A DNA stretch of 15,157 bases from Kangiellaceae bacterium (GTDB lineage Bacteria > Pseudomonadota > Gammaproteobacteria > Enterobacterales > Kangiellaceae): positions 1 through 15,157 of the forward strand of contig JAUUYO010000053.1 in NCBI GenBank assembly GCA_030590405.1, given 5' to 3'. Shown one piece after another: positions 7,942 to 13,906 of the stretch. The position numbers and the translations under genes were made by a program. The notes below the pieces were generated by a model, which saw nothing but the letters and a program-made list of their open reading frames with translations, ran no database searches and was not told the origin of the DNA. Numbering within the stretch: position 1 is the stretch's first letter; every line of letters starts with the position of its first letter.

Positions 7942-8265
7942 TCAGGTGCAACGAGCCGGTTTAGGTAAACCTGCTATCTTGGTTGCTTGTTTGGCGGGGC
8001 CTTCTGGAAAAAGTATTTGCAGATATAGGCTATTGCTTTTATCTTCATCCAGGACTTTTTTGAGATATTTTACTAATGGCCGGATCGATGGGCTAGTATT
8101 AAATTCTTCATAAAATTGGCGTACATACCTGACCACTTGCCAATGATCTTCGGTCATTACAATTCCTTCTAACTGGGCGATAAGGTTAGCGATATCAGTA
8201 TTCCACTGACGACTATCGGTTAGATATCCGTTTGCATCCGTTTGTATGTGAGCGGGCAGTATCAT
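7942..8265 (-). CDS. tusE: Sulfur relay protein TusE (DsrC-like)
   Basis: Last carrier of the Tus sulfur relay: it accepts persulfide from TusD and passes it to MnmA for 2-thiolation of the wobble uridine in tRNA-Lys, -Glu and -Gln. The 107-residue protein matches E. coli TusE along its length: GYLTDSRQW, HWQVVRYVRQFYEEFNTSP, IRPLVKYL and the C-terminal LFPEGPAKQATKIAGLPKPARCT. The penultimate Cys106 is the persulfide-carrying residue. The second Cys of dissimilatory DsrC is absent, so this is the tRNA-modification type rather than a sulfite reductase partner. It is the last gene of tusDCBE, 31 nt after tusB. No obvious Shine-Dalgarno sequence precedes the ATG. Confidence 0.95.
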   Translation of the reverse strand: MILPAHIQTDANGYLTDSRQWNTDIANLIAQLEGIVMTEDHWQVVRYVRQFYEEFNTSPSIRPLVKYLKKVLDEDKSNSLYLQILFPEGPAKQATKIAGLPKPARCT

Positions 8266-8296
8266 ATTGTTAGTGTCATATAGTTTGTATTAATAA

Positions 8297-8632
8297 CTAC
8301 CAACTAACGGTTTTGGAGCAACTTTGACTTTGCTCGACAAAATCCTGAAAGCGTATGGTTTTGATATGGTGAGTGAATTGGGTTATGTTGCGGGATTGTA
8401 AGTGCTCATCAATCGCATAGAGTGTTACTTTCCTGGTCAGTTGCTCAAAATTTTCTGAACTAAATTCTTTTTCAAGTAATGTAAGTACACTGTCGTTTAA
8501 AAACAACAGACTGTCATTATCTGCTACCAAGCGCAGAAATTGGCGCTCAAAAGTTGCCAGACTTAATTTATTTTGAATCAGATGCAACTGAGGTTTGATT
8601 TGTGACTGAGATTTTATTGGTGACTGAGACAT
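8297..8632 (-). CDS. tusB: Sulfur relay protein TusB (DsrH-like)
   Basis: Subunit of the TusBCD heterohexamer that takes sulfur from TusA and passes it on to TusE. The 111-residue sequence is divergent, but the family pattern is clear: LHLIQNK near the start, DSLLFLNDSVL, VTLYAIDEHLQSRNI and the C-terminal IRFQDFVEQSQ...TVSW, parallel to E. coli TusB (LLLLQDGV, VYALNEDLIARG, IDYTDFV, MAW). It is about 16 residues longer than E. coli TusB because of a Ser/Gln/Lys-rich N-terminal extension. The start ATG at 8632 overlaps the tusC stop (TAATG), indicating translational coupling. The call is supported mainly by its position between tusC and tusE. Confidence 0.9.
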   Translation of the reverse strand: MSQSPIKSQSQIKPQLHLIQNKLSLATFERQFLRLVADNDSLLFLNDSVLTLLEKEFSSENFEQLTRKVTLYAIDEHLQSRNITQFTHHIKTIRFQDFVEQSQSCSKTVSW

Positions 8633-8991
8633 TAAAATACCACCAGATGATTGGCTTTCAAATTGAGTTTATTTATTTCTGCGGTGTTTTTAAGCTGTAC
8701 TGACGGCAGTAAGTCTTCAGTTTTTAGACAGGTTTTATCGAGTGATTCTTTTTCAAGATAAACATTATCAATATCATAAAATTCCAACCCTTTAATGATA
8801 TCGACGTGATTTTTGTCATTTAAGATTGAGGCTGATTGGCCTGTTATCAGATTGTTAATGCCTGCATCTAAAAATATCAGGTTAACCTGTTGATCAAAAG
8901 CGGCGCAAACCAGCGCTAAATCGACAGCCTCTTTAAAGACAGCTCCTTCCAGAGAAGAGTGGTTGATCAATATGTTCGTCACAATACTCAT
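8632..8991 (-). CDS. tusC: Sulfur relay protein TusC (DsrF-like)
   Basis: DsrE/DsrF-like-fold subunit of the TusBCD sulfurtransferase complex in tRNA 2-thiouridine synthesis. The 119 residues show the family layout: a first strand, then GAVFKEAVDLALVCAAFDQQVNLIFLDAGINNL, QSASILNDKNHVDIIKGLEFYDIDNVYLEKESL, and a final NHLVVF corresponding to E. coli YDVILRF. E. coli TusC has the same GxxxxxEGLDALLA / GLYDI pattern. Its stop overlaps the tusB start by one base. About 70 nt separate it from tusD upstream, and this gap is filled by short tandem repeats that look unusual inside a tight operon. Confidence 0.92.
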   Translation of the reverse strand: MSIVTNILINHSSLEGAVFKEAVDLALVCAAFDQQVNLIFLDAGINNLITGQSASILNDKNHVDIIKGLEFYDIDNVYLEKESLDKTCLKTEDLLPSVQLKNTAEINKLNLKANHLVVF

Positions 8992-8999
8992 AATTTCAC

Positions 9000-9081
9000 T
9001 ATTTATTTAAACGGATTATTATTTACTTAAAACGGATCGTTAGTTACTTAAGCTGGGTTGTTATTTATTTAAAATGGATGA
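9000..9081. repeat. Four degenerate 20-21-bp tandem repeats between tusD and tusC
   Basis: Four consecutive copies of a unit resembling TATTTAYTTAAAACGGATNR occupy the tusD-tusC gap: about 9000-9019, 9020-9040, 9041-9061 and 9062-9081. Copies 1, 2 and 4 are closest; copy 3 (TAGTTACTTAAGCTGGGTTG) is the most diverged. The fourth runs into the 3' end of tusD and contains its stop codon. Confidence 0.7.
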
Positions 9082-9463
9082 ATTTGATATTGATATCACT
9101 CATTGCCGCCGCAAGTTGACCTAAGCCGGTTATTTTAAAGCTTTTATGTAAATTGCCAATTTCAAAACCTTGTTTAATGGCTTGCTCCTTATCTAGAACG
9201 CCTCGTCTATAGCTCGCCGCCACGCAAGTTTGTAGCTCAAAACCGTGAGCTTCAGATAGTTTTGTCCATTCATGGTTAAGTTGCGGCTCATCAGAGGGCG
9301 GTGAGTTAAATCGACTGGCAACTAATACCGCCTCCTGGTAAAAAAATACTGAGCGTACCCCCACGTTTTGCTGAACTAATTCCTGAATGAATCGCATTGC
9401 TGTCAGGTGGGCCTGGGTTTTGGCCGGTGAAGCGCTAATCAATATGATAAATTCTTGAGACAT
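9065..9463 (-). CDS. tusD: Sulfurtransferase TusD (DsrE-like)
   Basis: Catalytic subunit of the TusBCD complex: its active-site cysteine receives the persulfide sulfur from TusA and passes it to TusE. Start ATG 9463 (MSQEFIILIS) is chosen because E. coli TusD begins at the same first strand; ten more codons upstream stay open but have no counterpart. The 132-residue protein carries VRSVFFYQEAVLVASRFNSPPSDE and the catalytic motif CVAASYRRGVLD (Cys80, equal to Cys78 of E. coli), followed by GFEIGNLHKSF and GLGQLAAAM. It heads the tusDCBE set on minus. A possible small membrane protein gene ends 10 nt upstream. Confidence 0.95.
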   Translation of the reverse strand: MSQEFIILISASPAKTQAHLTAMRFIQELVQQNVGVRSVFFYQEAVLVASRFNSPPSDEPQLNHEWTKLSEAHGFELQTCVAASYRRGVLDKEQAIKQGFEIGNLHKSFKITGLGQLAAAMSDINIKFIHFK

Positions 9464-9473
9464 GATTTTTCTA

Positions 9474-9719
9474 TTAAAGATCCAAGGCAGCAATAAGCTT
9501 GATATTGTCTTTTAAAGCGCTTTTTAAATCAAGTCCGATGTTGGCTAGTTTGCTCAGAACTGTATGATCTAAAAGGAAAAATGTTAAAGAGACAATTAAC
9601 ATACAAAAAATAGTCAGTAAATAGGTCATTAGTCGTACTGGTCTGATATGTTTAGTTGGGGCGATTCTGCATAATCCGCATGTAATAGTTTGATGTCTAA
9701 ACTTATTGGTCAAAGGCAT
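9474..9719 (-). CDS. Possible small one-TM membrane protein upstream of tusD
   Basis: Weakly supported gene. An open frame ends 10 nt before the tusD ATG and contains one clear hydrophobic segment (MTYLLTIFCMLIVSLTFFLL), preceded by a basic stretch with a CGLC pair and followed by an amphipathic tail. Possible starts are ATG 9719, TTG 9746 or ATG 9629 (just before the membrane segment); none has a good ribosome-binding site. I recognise no family. In favour: the position and near-coupling to tusD. Against: it occupies the region that must also hold the divergent gdhA and tus promoters, and its N-terminal third looks non-typical. It may be a chance frame. Confidence 0.33.
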   Translation of the reverse strand: MPLTNKFRHQTITCGLCRIAPTKHIRPVRLMTYLLTIFCMLIVSLTFFLLDHTVLSKLANIGLDLKSALKDNIKLIAALDL

Positions 9720-9757
9720 CAGTGGTATTAATCGATGAAAAATCAAAGAGAATAAAA

Positions 9758-11104
9758 ATGCAAAAGAAAAAGCTTGATTTAAACGAGTTTATGCAAGGAT
9801 TAGTAGAGCGAAACCCCGGTGAAACAGAATTTCATCAAGCCGTCCAAGAAGTCGCTGAAGACATTATCCCCTTTGTAAATGACAACCCGCAATATATGCA
9901 CGCGGCCTTATTAGAGCGTATGACTGAACCTGACAGGATCATATCTTTCAGGGTTTGTTGGGAAGATGACGAAGGACATATAAGAGTCAACCGTGGTTAC
10001 CGTGTGCAATACAATAACGCCATTGGTCCCTACAAGGGGGGGTTAAGGTTTCACCCAAGCGTCAACCAGAGTGTGCTTAAATTTTTAGGTTTTGAACAAG
10101 TTTTTAAAAATAGTTTAACAACGCTGCCGATGGGCGGCGGTAAAGGTGGTTCTGATTTTGACCCAAAAGGAAAATCCGATCGAGAAGTGATGCGTTTTTG
10201 CCAATCTTTTATGACTGAGCTGCATAAACATATCGGCCCTAACCGGGATGTGCCTGCCGGAGATATCGGTGTAGGCGCTCGCGAAATTGGTTATTTATTT
10301 GGTCAATACAAACGACTGGAAAATGAATTTACCGGTACTCTGACGGGCAAATCTTTAGAATTTGGCGGCAGTTTAATTCGAACCGAGGCGACCGGATATG
10401 GCACTGTCTACTTTATGGAATTAATGCTAAACCATAGGGGAGATAGCCTTAAAGGCAAAAGTGTGGTCATTTCTGGTTCTGGCAATGTTGCCCAATACGC
10501 GGCAGAAAAAGTGCTTCAGTTGGGCGGTCGAGTTTTAACCATGTCTGATTCGTCTGGCTACATTCATGACAGAGATGGCATTGATGCAGAAAAGCTCGCT
10601 TATATTATCGATCTAAAAACTGTCCAACGAGGAAGAATAAGCGCTTACGCCGAAAAATACGGATGTGATTTTTATCCCGGTGAAAAACCGTGGAGTGTTA
10701 AGTGTGATGTAGCGCTGCCTTGTGCAACTCAAAATGAAATTAGTATTGACGATGCAAAACTCTTGGTTGAAAACGGTATTATGGCGGTTGCCGAAGGCGC
10801 GAATATGCCGACTTATATCGATGCCATTCACGTTTTCCACGATAATAAAGTGTTGTATGCACCGGGCAAGGCATCTAATGCGGGTGGCGTGGCAGTTTCT
10901 GGTTTAGAAATGTCGCAAAATAGTTTACGTATTTCATGGTCCAGAGAAGAGCTGGATGAAAGGCTAAGAAATATAATGACTGAAATTCATGACCAATGCT
11001 TAAAATATGGCAAAGAAGATGGATTTGTTGATTATGTGAAAGGTGCCAATTTAGCCGGATTTGTCAAAGTGGCTAATGCGATGATGGCTTATGGGGTGAT
11101 CTAA
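9758..11104 (+). CDS. gdhA: NADP-specific glutamate dehydrogenase
   Basis: Hexameric enzyme that makes glutamate from 2-oxoglutarate and ammonia with NADPH. The 448-residue length equals the E. coli GdhA type (447), and the sequence follows it closely. The substrate domain has FRVCWEDD, IGPYKGGLRFHPSVN, FLGFEQVFKNSLTTLPMGGGKGGSDFDPKGKSD (catalytic-site Lys129) and PAGDIGVGAREIGY. The Rossmann domain has SGSGNVAQYA (239-248), and later come LPCATQNE, AEGANMPT and APGKASNAGGVAVSGLEM. ATG 9758 is preceded by AAAGAGAA and fits family N-termini; an open extension to 9722 is ignored. The gene points away from the tus operon and toward yccA and is followed by its own terminator, so it is a single-gene unit. 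Confidence 0.97.
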   Translation: MQKKKLDLNEFMQGLVERNPGETEFHQAVQEVAEDIIPFVNDNPQYMHAALLERMTEPDRIISFRVCWEDDEGHIRVNRGYRVQYNNAIGPYKGGLRFHPSVNQSVLKFLGFEQVFKNSLTTLPMGGGKGGSDFDPKGKSDREVMRFCQSFMTELHKHIGPNRDVPAGDIGVGAREIGYLFGQYKRLENEFTGTLTGKSLEFGGSLIRTEATGYGTVYFMELMLNHRGDSLKGKSVVISGSGNVAQYAAEKVLQLGGRVLTMSDSSGYIHDRDGIDAEKLAYIIDLKTVQRGRISAYAEKYGCDFYPGEKPWSVKCDVALPCATQNEISIDDAKLLVENGIMAVAEGANMPTYIDAIHVFHDNKVLYAPGKASNAGGVAVSGLEMSQNSLRISWSREELDERLRNIMTEIHDQCLKYGKEDGFVDYVKGANLAGFVKVANAMMAYGVI

Positions 11105-11132
11105 TTGACATATAAGGCTTTTAACTAGATAT

Positions 11133-11160
11133 AAAAAAGCCATCATTTGATGGTTTTTTA
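11133..11160 (+). terminator. Rho-independent terminator of gdhA
   Basis: AAAAAAGCCATCA and TGATGGTTTTTT form a GC-containing hairpin about 30 nt after the gdhA stop, with a T-run on plus. The A-run on the other side could also serve the minus-strand gene ending at 11195. Confidence 0.85.
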
Positions 11161-11194
11161 TTGCTATTTTTTAAATCGAGAAGTCTTTAGATGG

Positions 11195-11374
11195 TTACAT
11201 CGACTTCGCGAGCAACCAAACGAAAACTGCGACACCGCCAAGTAATGCAAGACCACCTATCCACTCCTTTTGACTGCCTTTTTTACCGTGTTTTAGCTCG
11301 TGCTTTACTCTTGGATAGACCATGAATAACATCATAATCAATAAAACTGCTGAACCTATCTTCATCCAATCCAT
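11195..11374 (-). CDS. Small two-TM membrane protein, unknown function
   Basis: A 59-residue protein, MDWMKIGSAVLLIMMLF..., with two hydrophobic segments (about residues 6-20 and 40-56) joined by a strongly basic loop (HELKHGKKGSQKEW). The hairpin topology probably places the loop in the cytoplasm. ATG 11374 is chosen because GAAGGAAA stands 5-8 nt before it; an upstream TTG would place this site inside the coding frame. A terminator hairpin just upstream separates it from yccA, so it either lives on read-through or has a promoter inside or beside that hairpin. I recognise no domain. The coherent ribosome site and membrane pattern make it likely real. Confidence 0.65.
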   Translation of the reverse strand: MDWMKIGSAVLLIMMLFMVYPRVKHELKHGKKGSQKEWIGGLALLGGVAVFVWLLAKSM

Positions 11375-11395
11375 TTTTATTTCCTTCAAAAAAAT

Positions 11396-11416
11396 AGGGC
11401 TCTAATTAAGAGCCCT
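11396..11416 (-). terminator. Rho-independent terminator downstream of yccA
   Basis: On the minus strand AGGGCTCT and AGAGCCCT form an 8-bp stem with a 5-nt AT loop, followed by ATTTTTTT. It lies about 30 nt after the yccA stop and directly before the ribosome site of the small membrane protein. Confidence 0.8.
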
Positions 11417-11447
11417 TTAATCATTCAATATTGACAACTTCAAATTT

Positions 11448-12125
11448 TCAATCGTCGCTAGAAAAACCTAATATATGGAGTAAGCTTATGAAAATATTAA
11501 ATATATTAAGGAATAATGAAACTGTCATAAGGATGTAGTTAGCCGATTCAGGTTTATGGATCATTTGGCTAGTATCATAAAGAATAAATCCGCTCATTAT
11601 CATTATAACAACACTTGAAATAGCGAGTGATAATCCTGAAATATGCAAGAAAATATTAGCAAGTGAAGCAACTATGGCAATCATTAAGCCAACTAGTAAG
11701 AAACCGCCCATAAAACTAAAATCTTTCTTTGTCATTAAAGCATAGCCAGAAAGTGCGAAGAAAATTACGCCTGTGCCGCCTAGCGCAGTCCCGACAATTT
11801 GCGAGCCGTTAGACATCGCTAAATATTGGTTGAGCAGGGGGCCGATACCAAAGCCCATCAAGCCTGTTATGGCAAAGACTACAAGAACACCACTGCCTGA
11901 ATTAGCCGTACGAGGAAGTACAAACCAAATAATAGCAAAAGACAGACCAATACAAATAAGGTAGGTCATTGGTGGCATATAGAGATATGTTGACACTGTT
12001 GCCATCGCTGCTGAGAAAAGGAATGTGGCAGAAAGAAGTAAATAGGTATTTTTAAGAACCTTATTAATTTCAATCGACTGACCACTGGTACGTGTTCTTT
12101 CAATTACTGGTGCATTTTGTCTCAT
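11448..12125 (-). CDS. yccA: BAX inhibitor-1/YccA-family integral membrane protein
   Basis: Member of the TMBIM/BI-1 family. E. coli YccA is a substrate and modulator of the FtsH protease; other family members act as pH-sensitive calcium leak channels. The 225 residues (E. coli YccA 219) have a polar N-terminus (RTRTSGQSIEINKVLKNTYLLLS) and seven hydrophobic segments. Family landmarks are the KNTYxLLSxT entry helix, GLMGFGIGPLLNQY, ALSGYALMTKKDFSFMGGFL, and the C-terminal SGFILYDTSQMIH with NYILMTVSLFLNIFNIFISLLHILG, carrying the conserved Asp of the closure site. GGAG stands 7 nt before the ATG, and a small ACAGG/CCTGT hairpin lies in the leader. In E. coli yccA sits beside tusE and a tRNA-Ser gene, and here too it neighbours tRNA-Ser. 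Confidence 0.94.
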   Translation of the reverse strand: MRQNAPVIERTRTSGQSIEINKVLKNTYLLLSATFLFSAAMATVSTYLYMPPMTYLICIGLSFAIIWFVLPRTANSGSGVLVVFAITGLMGFGIGPLLNQYLAMSNGSQIVGTALGGTGVIFFALSGYALMTKKDFSFMGGFLLVGLMIAIVASLANIFLHISGLSLAISSVVIMIMSGFILYDTSQMIHKPESANYILMTVSLFLNIFNIFISLLHILGFSSDD

Positions 12126-12162
12126 TTGAAAACTCCATTAAACAGGTAAAGCCTGTATTTGA

Positions 12163-12189
12163 CATATAATATATATAATAAAGGTTCAA
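12163..12189 (-). promoter_or_regulatory. Candidate yccA promoter
   Basis: On the minus strand TTGAAC (12189-12184) is followed by a very AT-rich tract with TATATG/TTATAT as possible -10 elements, about 15 nt downstream and 40 nt before the yccA ATG. Several overlapping -10 choices exist, so the exact element is not determined. Confidence 0.3.
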
Positions 12190-12297
12190 ATTAAAGATCC
12201 CAAGCCCTTTGGTCAAGTATTTTCGATCTAAATGTAACAATAAATGAGTAAATTTGATGTTCATGCAAAAAAACATCAAAAATCGCTAATTTGTTCT

Positions 12298-12325
12298 TTT
12301 ATCTACAAAAAGATTACTGTAATAT
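12298..12325 (+). promoter_or_regulatory. Candidate tRNA-Ser promoter with GC-rich discriminator
   Basis: TTTATC (12298-12303) and TAATAT (12320-12325) with 16 nt between them precede GCGCCC and then the tRNA 5' end at 12337. A GC-rich discriminator after the -10 is typical of stringently controlled stable-RNA promoters. The -35 is weak and the assignment tentative. Confidence 0.35.
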
Positions 12326-12336
12326 GCGCCCTTCTT

Positions 12337-12427
12337 GGAGAGATGGCAGAGTGGTCGAATGCACCGGTCTTGAAAACCGGCATGGGTTTGTAGCCCATCT
12401 AGGGTTCAAATCCCTATCTCTCCGCCA
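12337..12427 (+). tRNA. tRNA-Ser (anticodon UGA), CCA encoded
   Basis: A class II tRNA with a perfect 7-bp acceptor stem (GGAGAGA / TCTCTCC), discriminator G and encoded CCA at 12425-12427. The anticodon stem CCGGT/ACCGG carries the loop CTTGAAA, giving anticodon TGA at 12371-12373, which reads UCN Ser codons, chiefly UCA. A long variable arm (CATGGGTTTGTAGCCCATC region) is the serine identity feature recognised by the SerS coiled coil. The T-arm has GGTTCAAATCC. It stands alone and is followed directly by a terminator, so it is probably a single-gene transcript. Confidence 0.97.
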
Positions 12428-12433
12428 AGTGCG

Positions 12434-12460
12434 AAAAACCCGCTTTATGCGGGTTTTTTT
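12434..12460 (+). terminator. Rho-independent terminator after tRNA-Ser
   Basis: AAAAACCCGC and GCGGGTTTTT form a stem around TTTAT with a run of seven T, starting 7 nt after the CCA end. Confidence 0.92.
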
Positions 12461-12951
12461 ATGCCCGAAGAATATGCCTCTGCCAACAATAGCCCTCGGT
12501 AGCTAGCTGTTGATACGTCTCTAAAATATTTCAATTGTTCAATAAATCTGTCTTTATCTTATTCTTGTGAACAATATAATGAACTCATTGTTTTGCTTTA
12601 TTCACAAGCAACTTTGAGAGTAACAAGAAAGATAGGCTTTCTTTTTATTTAACATTAAAACCACGTCCTTAGGACGTGGAGCAGATTCGAGGCTATAGCC
12701 TTTAGAACCGCAATCTATCCAAAATAGGGTAATAATGTTAAATGTGCATGACTCATTTAGTGTACTAGCTATCAATTATGACAAATTGTTTGAGTGTAAC
12801 TACTTGCCAATAGAACTAGGGCAAACGGGTTATAAGTGACCAATTTTCGGCTATAAAAGAGATTTGCTCTCAGTGCAAGTACCAAAAATTGAACATTATT
12901 TAAGCAGTTCCTATTTTTGAGAGCTTATTGCTCAAAAACTGACCCGAAAAC
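12461..12951. other. Long stretch without a recognisable gene between tRNA-Ser and the yqjG remnant
   Basis: No convincing coding region is visible. It contains an inverted pair CTTGTGAA/TTCACAAG (12564-12571, 12601-12608; 29-nt gap), a weak terminator-like hairpin AAGAAAG-N5-CTTTCTT followed by T-rich DNA (12625-12650), two adjacent stronger hairpins (12661-12701) and a TTTTTGAG/CTCAAAAA hairpin (12914-12938). A 34-codon frame at 12735-12839 starts with ATG after AGGGT (MLNVHDSFSVLAINYDKLFE...) but matches nothing I know. The richness in small palindromes and the broken gene beyond suggest remnants of mobile DNA. Confidence 0.5.
12661..12701. repeat. Two adjacent hairpins resembling an IS200/IS605-type end
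   Basis: A perfect 8-bp stem with a 3-nt loop (CCACGTCC TTA GGACGTGG, 12661-12679) is followed after 10 nt by the perfect 12-bp palindrome AGGCTATAGCCT (12690-12701). Read on minus, the tandem structure followed by TTTTAA resembles the structured right end, which also encodes the omega RNA, of IS200/IS605-group elements. No tnpA or tnpB is present, so at most this is a remnant end. Confidence 0.3.
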
Positions 12952-13494
12952 TATTTGAAAGCTGATAGCAACTATGAAGGACGTGTCACTGTACCTGTTT
13001 TGTGGGATAAACACACGGAAACGATCGTGAACAATGAGCCATCTGAAATTATTCGCATGTTCAATACTGCTTTTAATCATTTAACAGGTAATCATGATTA
13101 TTATTATCCAGAGCCTTTGCAAAACTCAATTCAAGTAATCAATGAACGTGTTTACAAGACCATAAACAATGGTGTCTATTTAACCGGTTTTGCGACTACT
13201 CAGGCGGCTTATGAGCAATCTTTTTTAGCTTTATTCGAGTCTTTGGATTGGGTTAAGGAATTTTATCCCAACAGCGTTATCTGGCGGGTGAGCAAATTAC
13301 TGAAGTAGATTGCTGATTATCCGAATATTAGTGGTTATCTGCGCGAACTTTATCAGGTATCTGGAATGGCTGAGACGGTGGATTTTGATCATATCAAAAC
13401 TCATTATTACGTTAGTCATACCACTATTAATCCGACTGGGGTTATCCCGCAGGGTCCAGAGCAAGATTTTAACAGGCCGTATGGTCGGGGTTAG
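12952..13494 (+). pseudogene. yqjG: Glutathionyl-hydroquinone reductase (YqjG/ECM4 family), degraded
   Basis: Remnant of an Xi-class glutathione transferase that reduces glutathionyl-hydroquinones. The first recognisable residues are YLKADSNYEGRVTVPVLWDK, followed by NNEPSEIIRMFNTAFNHL, NNGVYLTGFATTQAAYEQ and SLDWVKEFYPNS. Then the frame breaks: YLAGEQITEVD continues one frame over (from 13278), consistent with loss of a single base at the Arg codon before Tyr. After GAT TG about 24 residues are missing, and the C-terminus resumes at 13309 in the first frame: IADYPNISGYLRELYQVSGM, AETVDFDHIKTHYYVSHTTI and NPTGVIPQGP...PYGRG, then TAG. The N-terminal half with the catalytic CPWAH motif is absent, and a stop (12940-12942) lies just upstream. 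Three independent lesions make function very unlikely. Confidence 0.9.
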
Positions 13495-13906
13495 TTTAGT
13501 CAATGATTAATTGGTGTGTTTATTTAGAGCAGTGCATTAGAAAGTTGATAGGATAGAAAGCGGACTATTTATTGTAAAATGAGCCAGACCCGTTATTAAT
13601 GCTCGAAGAAAAATATTGGCATATTCAAATAGGTTACCTTAGTCACCATTTTGGCATTGATTAAAGAGGTAGAGTTACGTAAAAATTGCCCGTTGAGTTG
13701 AGGTTAGAACAAATAATAACTCAAATAGTAGTGCGCTAAGTTTAGCTGAATACATAATAATTATTTAATATAAAAACCATATTATAGTTCAGTGTGTCTC
13801 TAGTTTTGGGTGCTTAACTTCAATACTTACTCCTAAGTTATTATTGATTGGAGTTTAATGAGTTGAACTTATTTTAGAGCTGTATCAATTGAAAGACGCT
13901 TACTAT
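13495..13906. other. About 410 bp with no recognisable gene
   Basis: AT-rich DNA between the yqjG remnant and the GPGG lipoprotein gene. Only very short frames exist, for example a 21-codon one from the ATG at 13599 (MLEEKYWHIQIGYLSHHFGID), which I do not recognise. No tRNA, strong terminator or long repeat is seen; a 5-bp ACTCC/GGAGT pair near 13829-13854 is too weak to call. A terminator for the minus-strand lipoprotein gene would be expected here but is not obvious. Confidence 0.4.

Noticed and set aside
7916..8113. Plus-strand frame of 65 codons
   Set aside because: It is antisense to tusE, whose protein family match is clear.
12337..12427. tRNA-Ser as integration (att) site of a genomic island
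   Set aside because: The accessory-looking DNA starts right after it, but no second copy of the tRNA 3' end and no integrase gene are seen in the window.
12291..12506. Open frame of 71 codons
   Set aside because: It runs through the tRNA-Ser gene and its terminator.
12955..13308. Intact 117-residue gene
   Set aside because: It is the middle part of YqjG that continues in another frame and then resumes beyond a deletion, so it is a pseudogene fragment.
13310..13510. Separate 66-codon gene
   Set aside because: It lies out of frame with the clear YqjG C-terminal remnant that covers the same bases.
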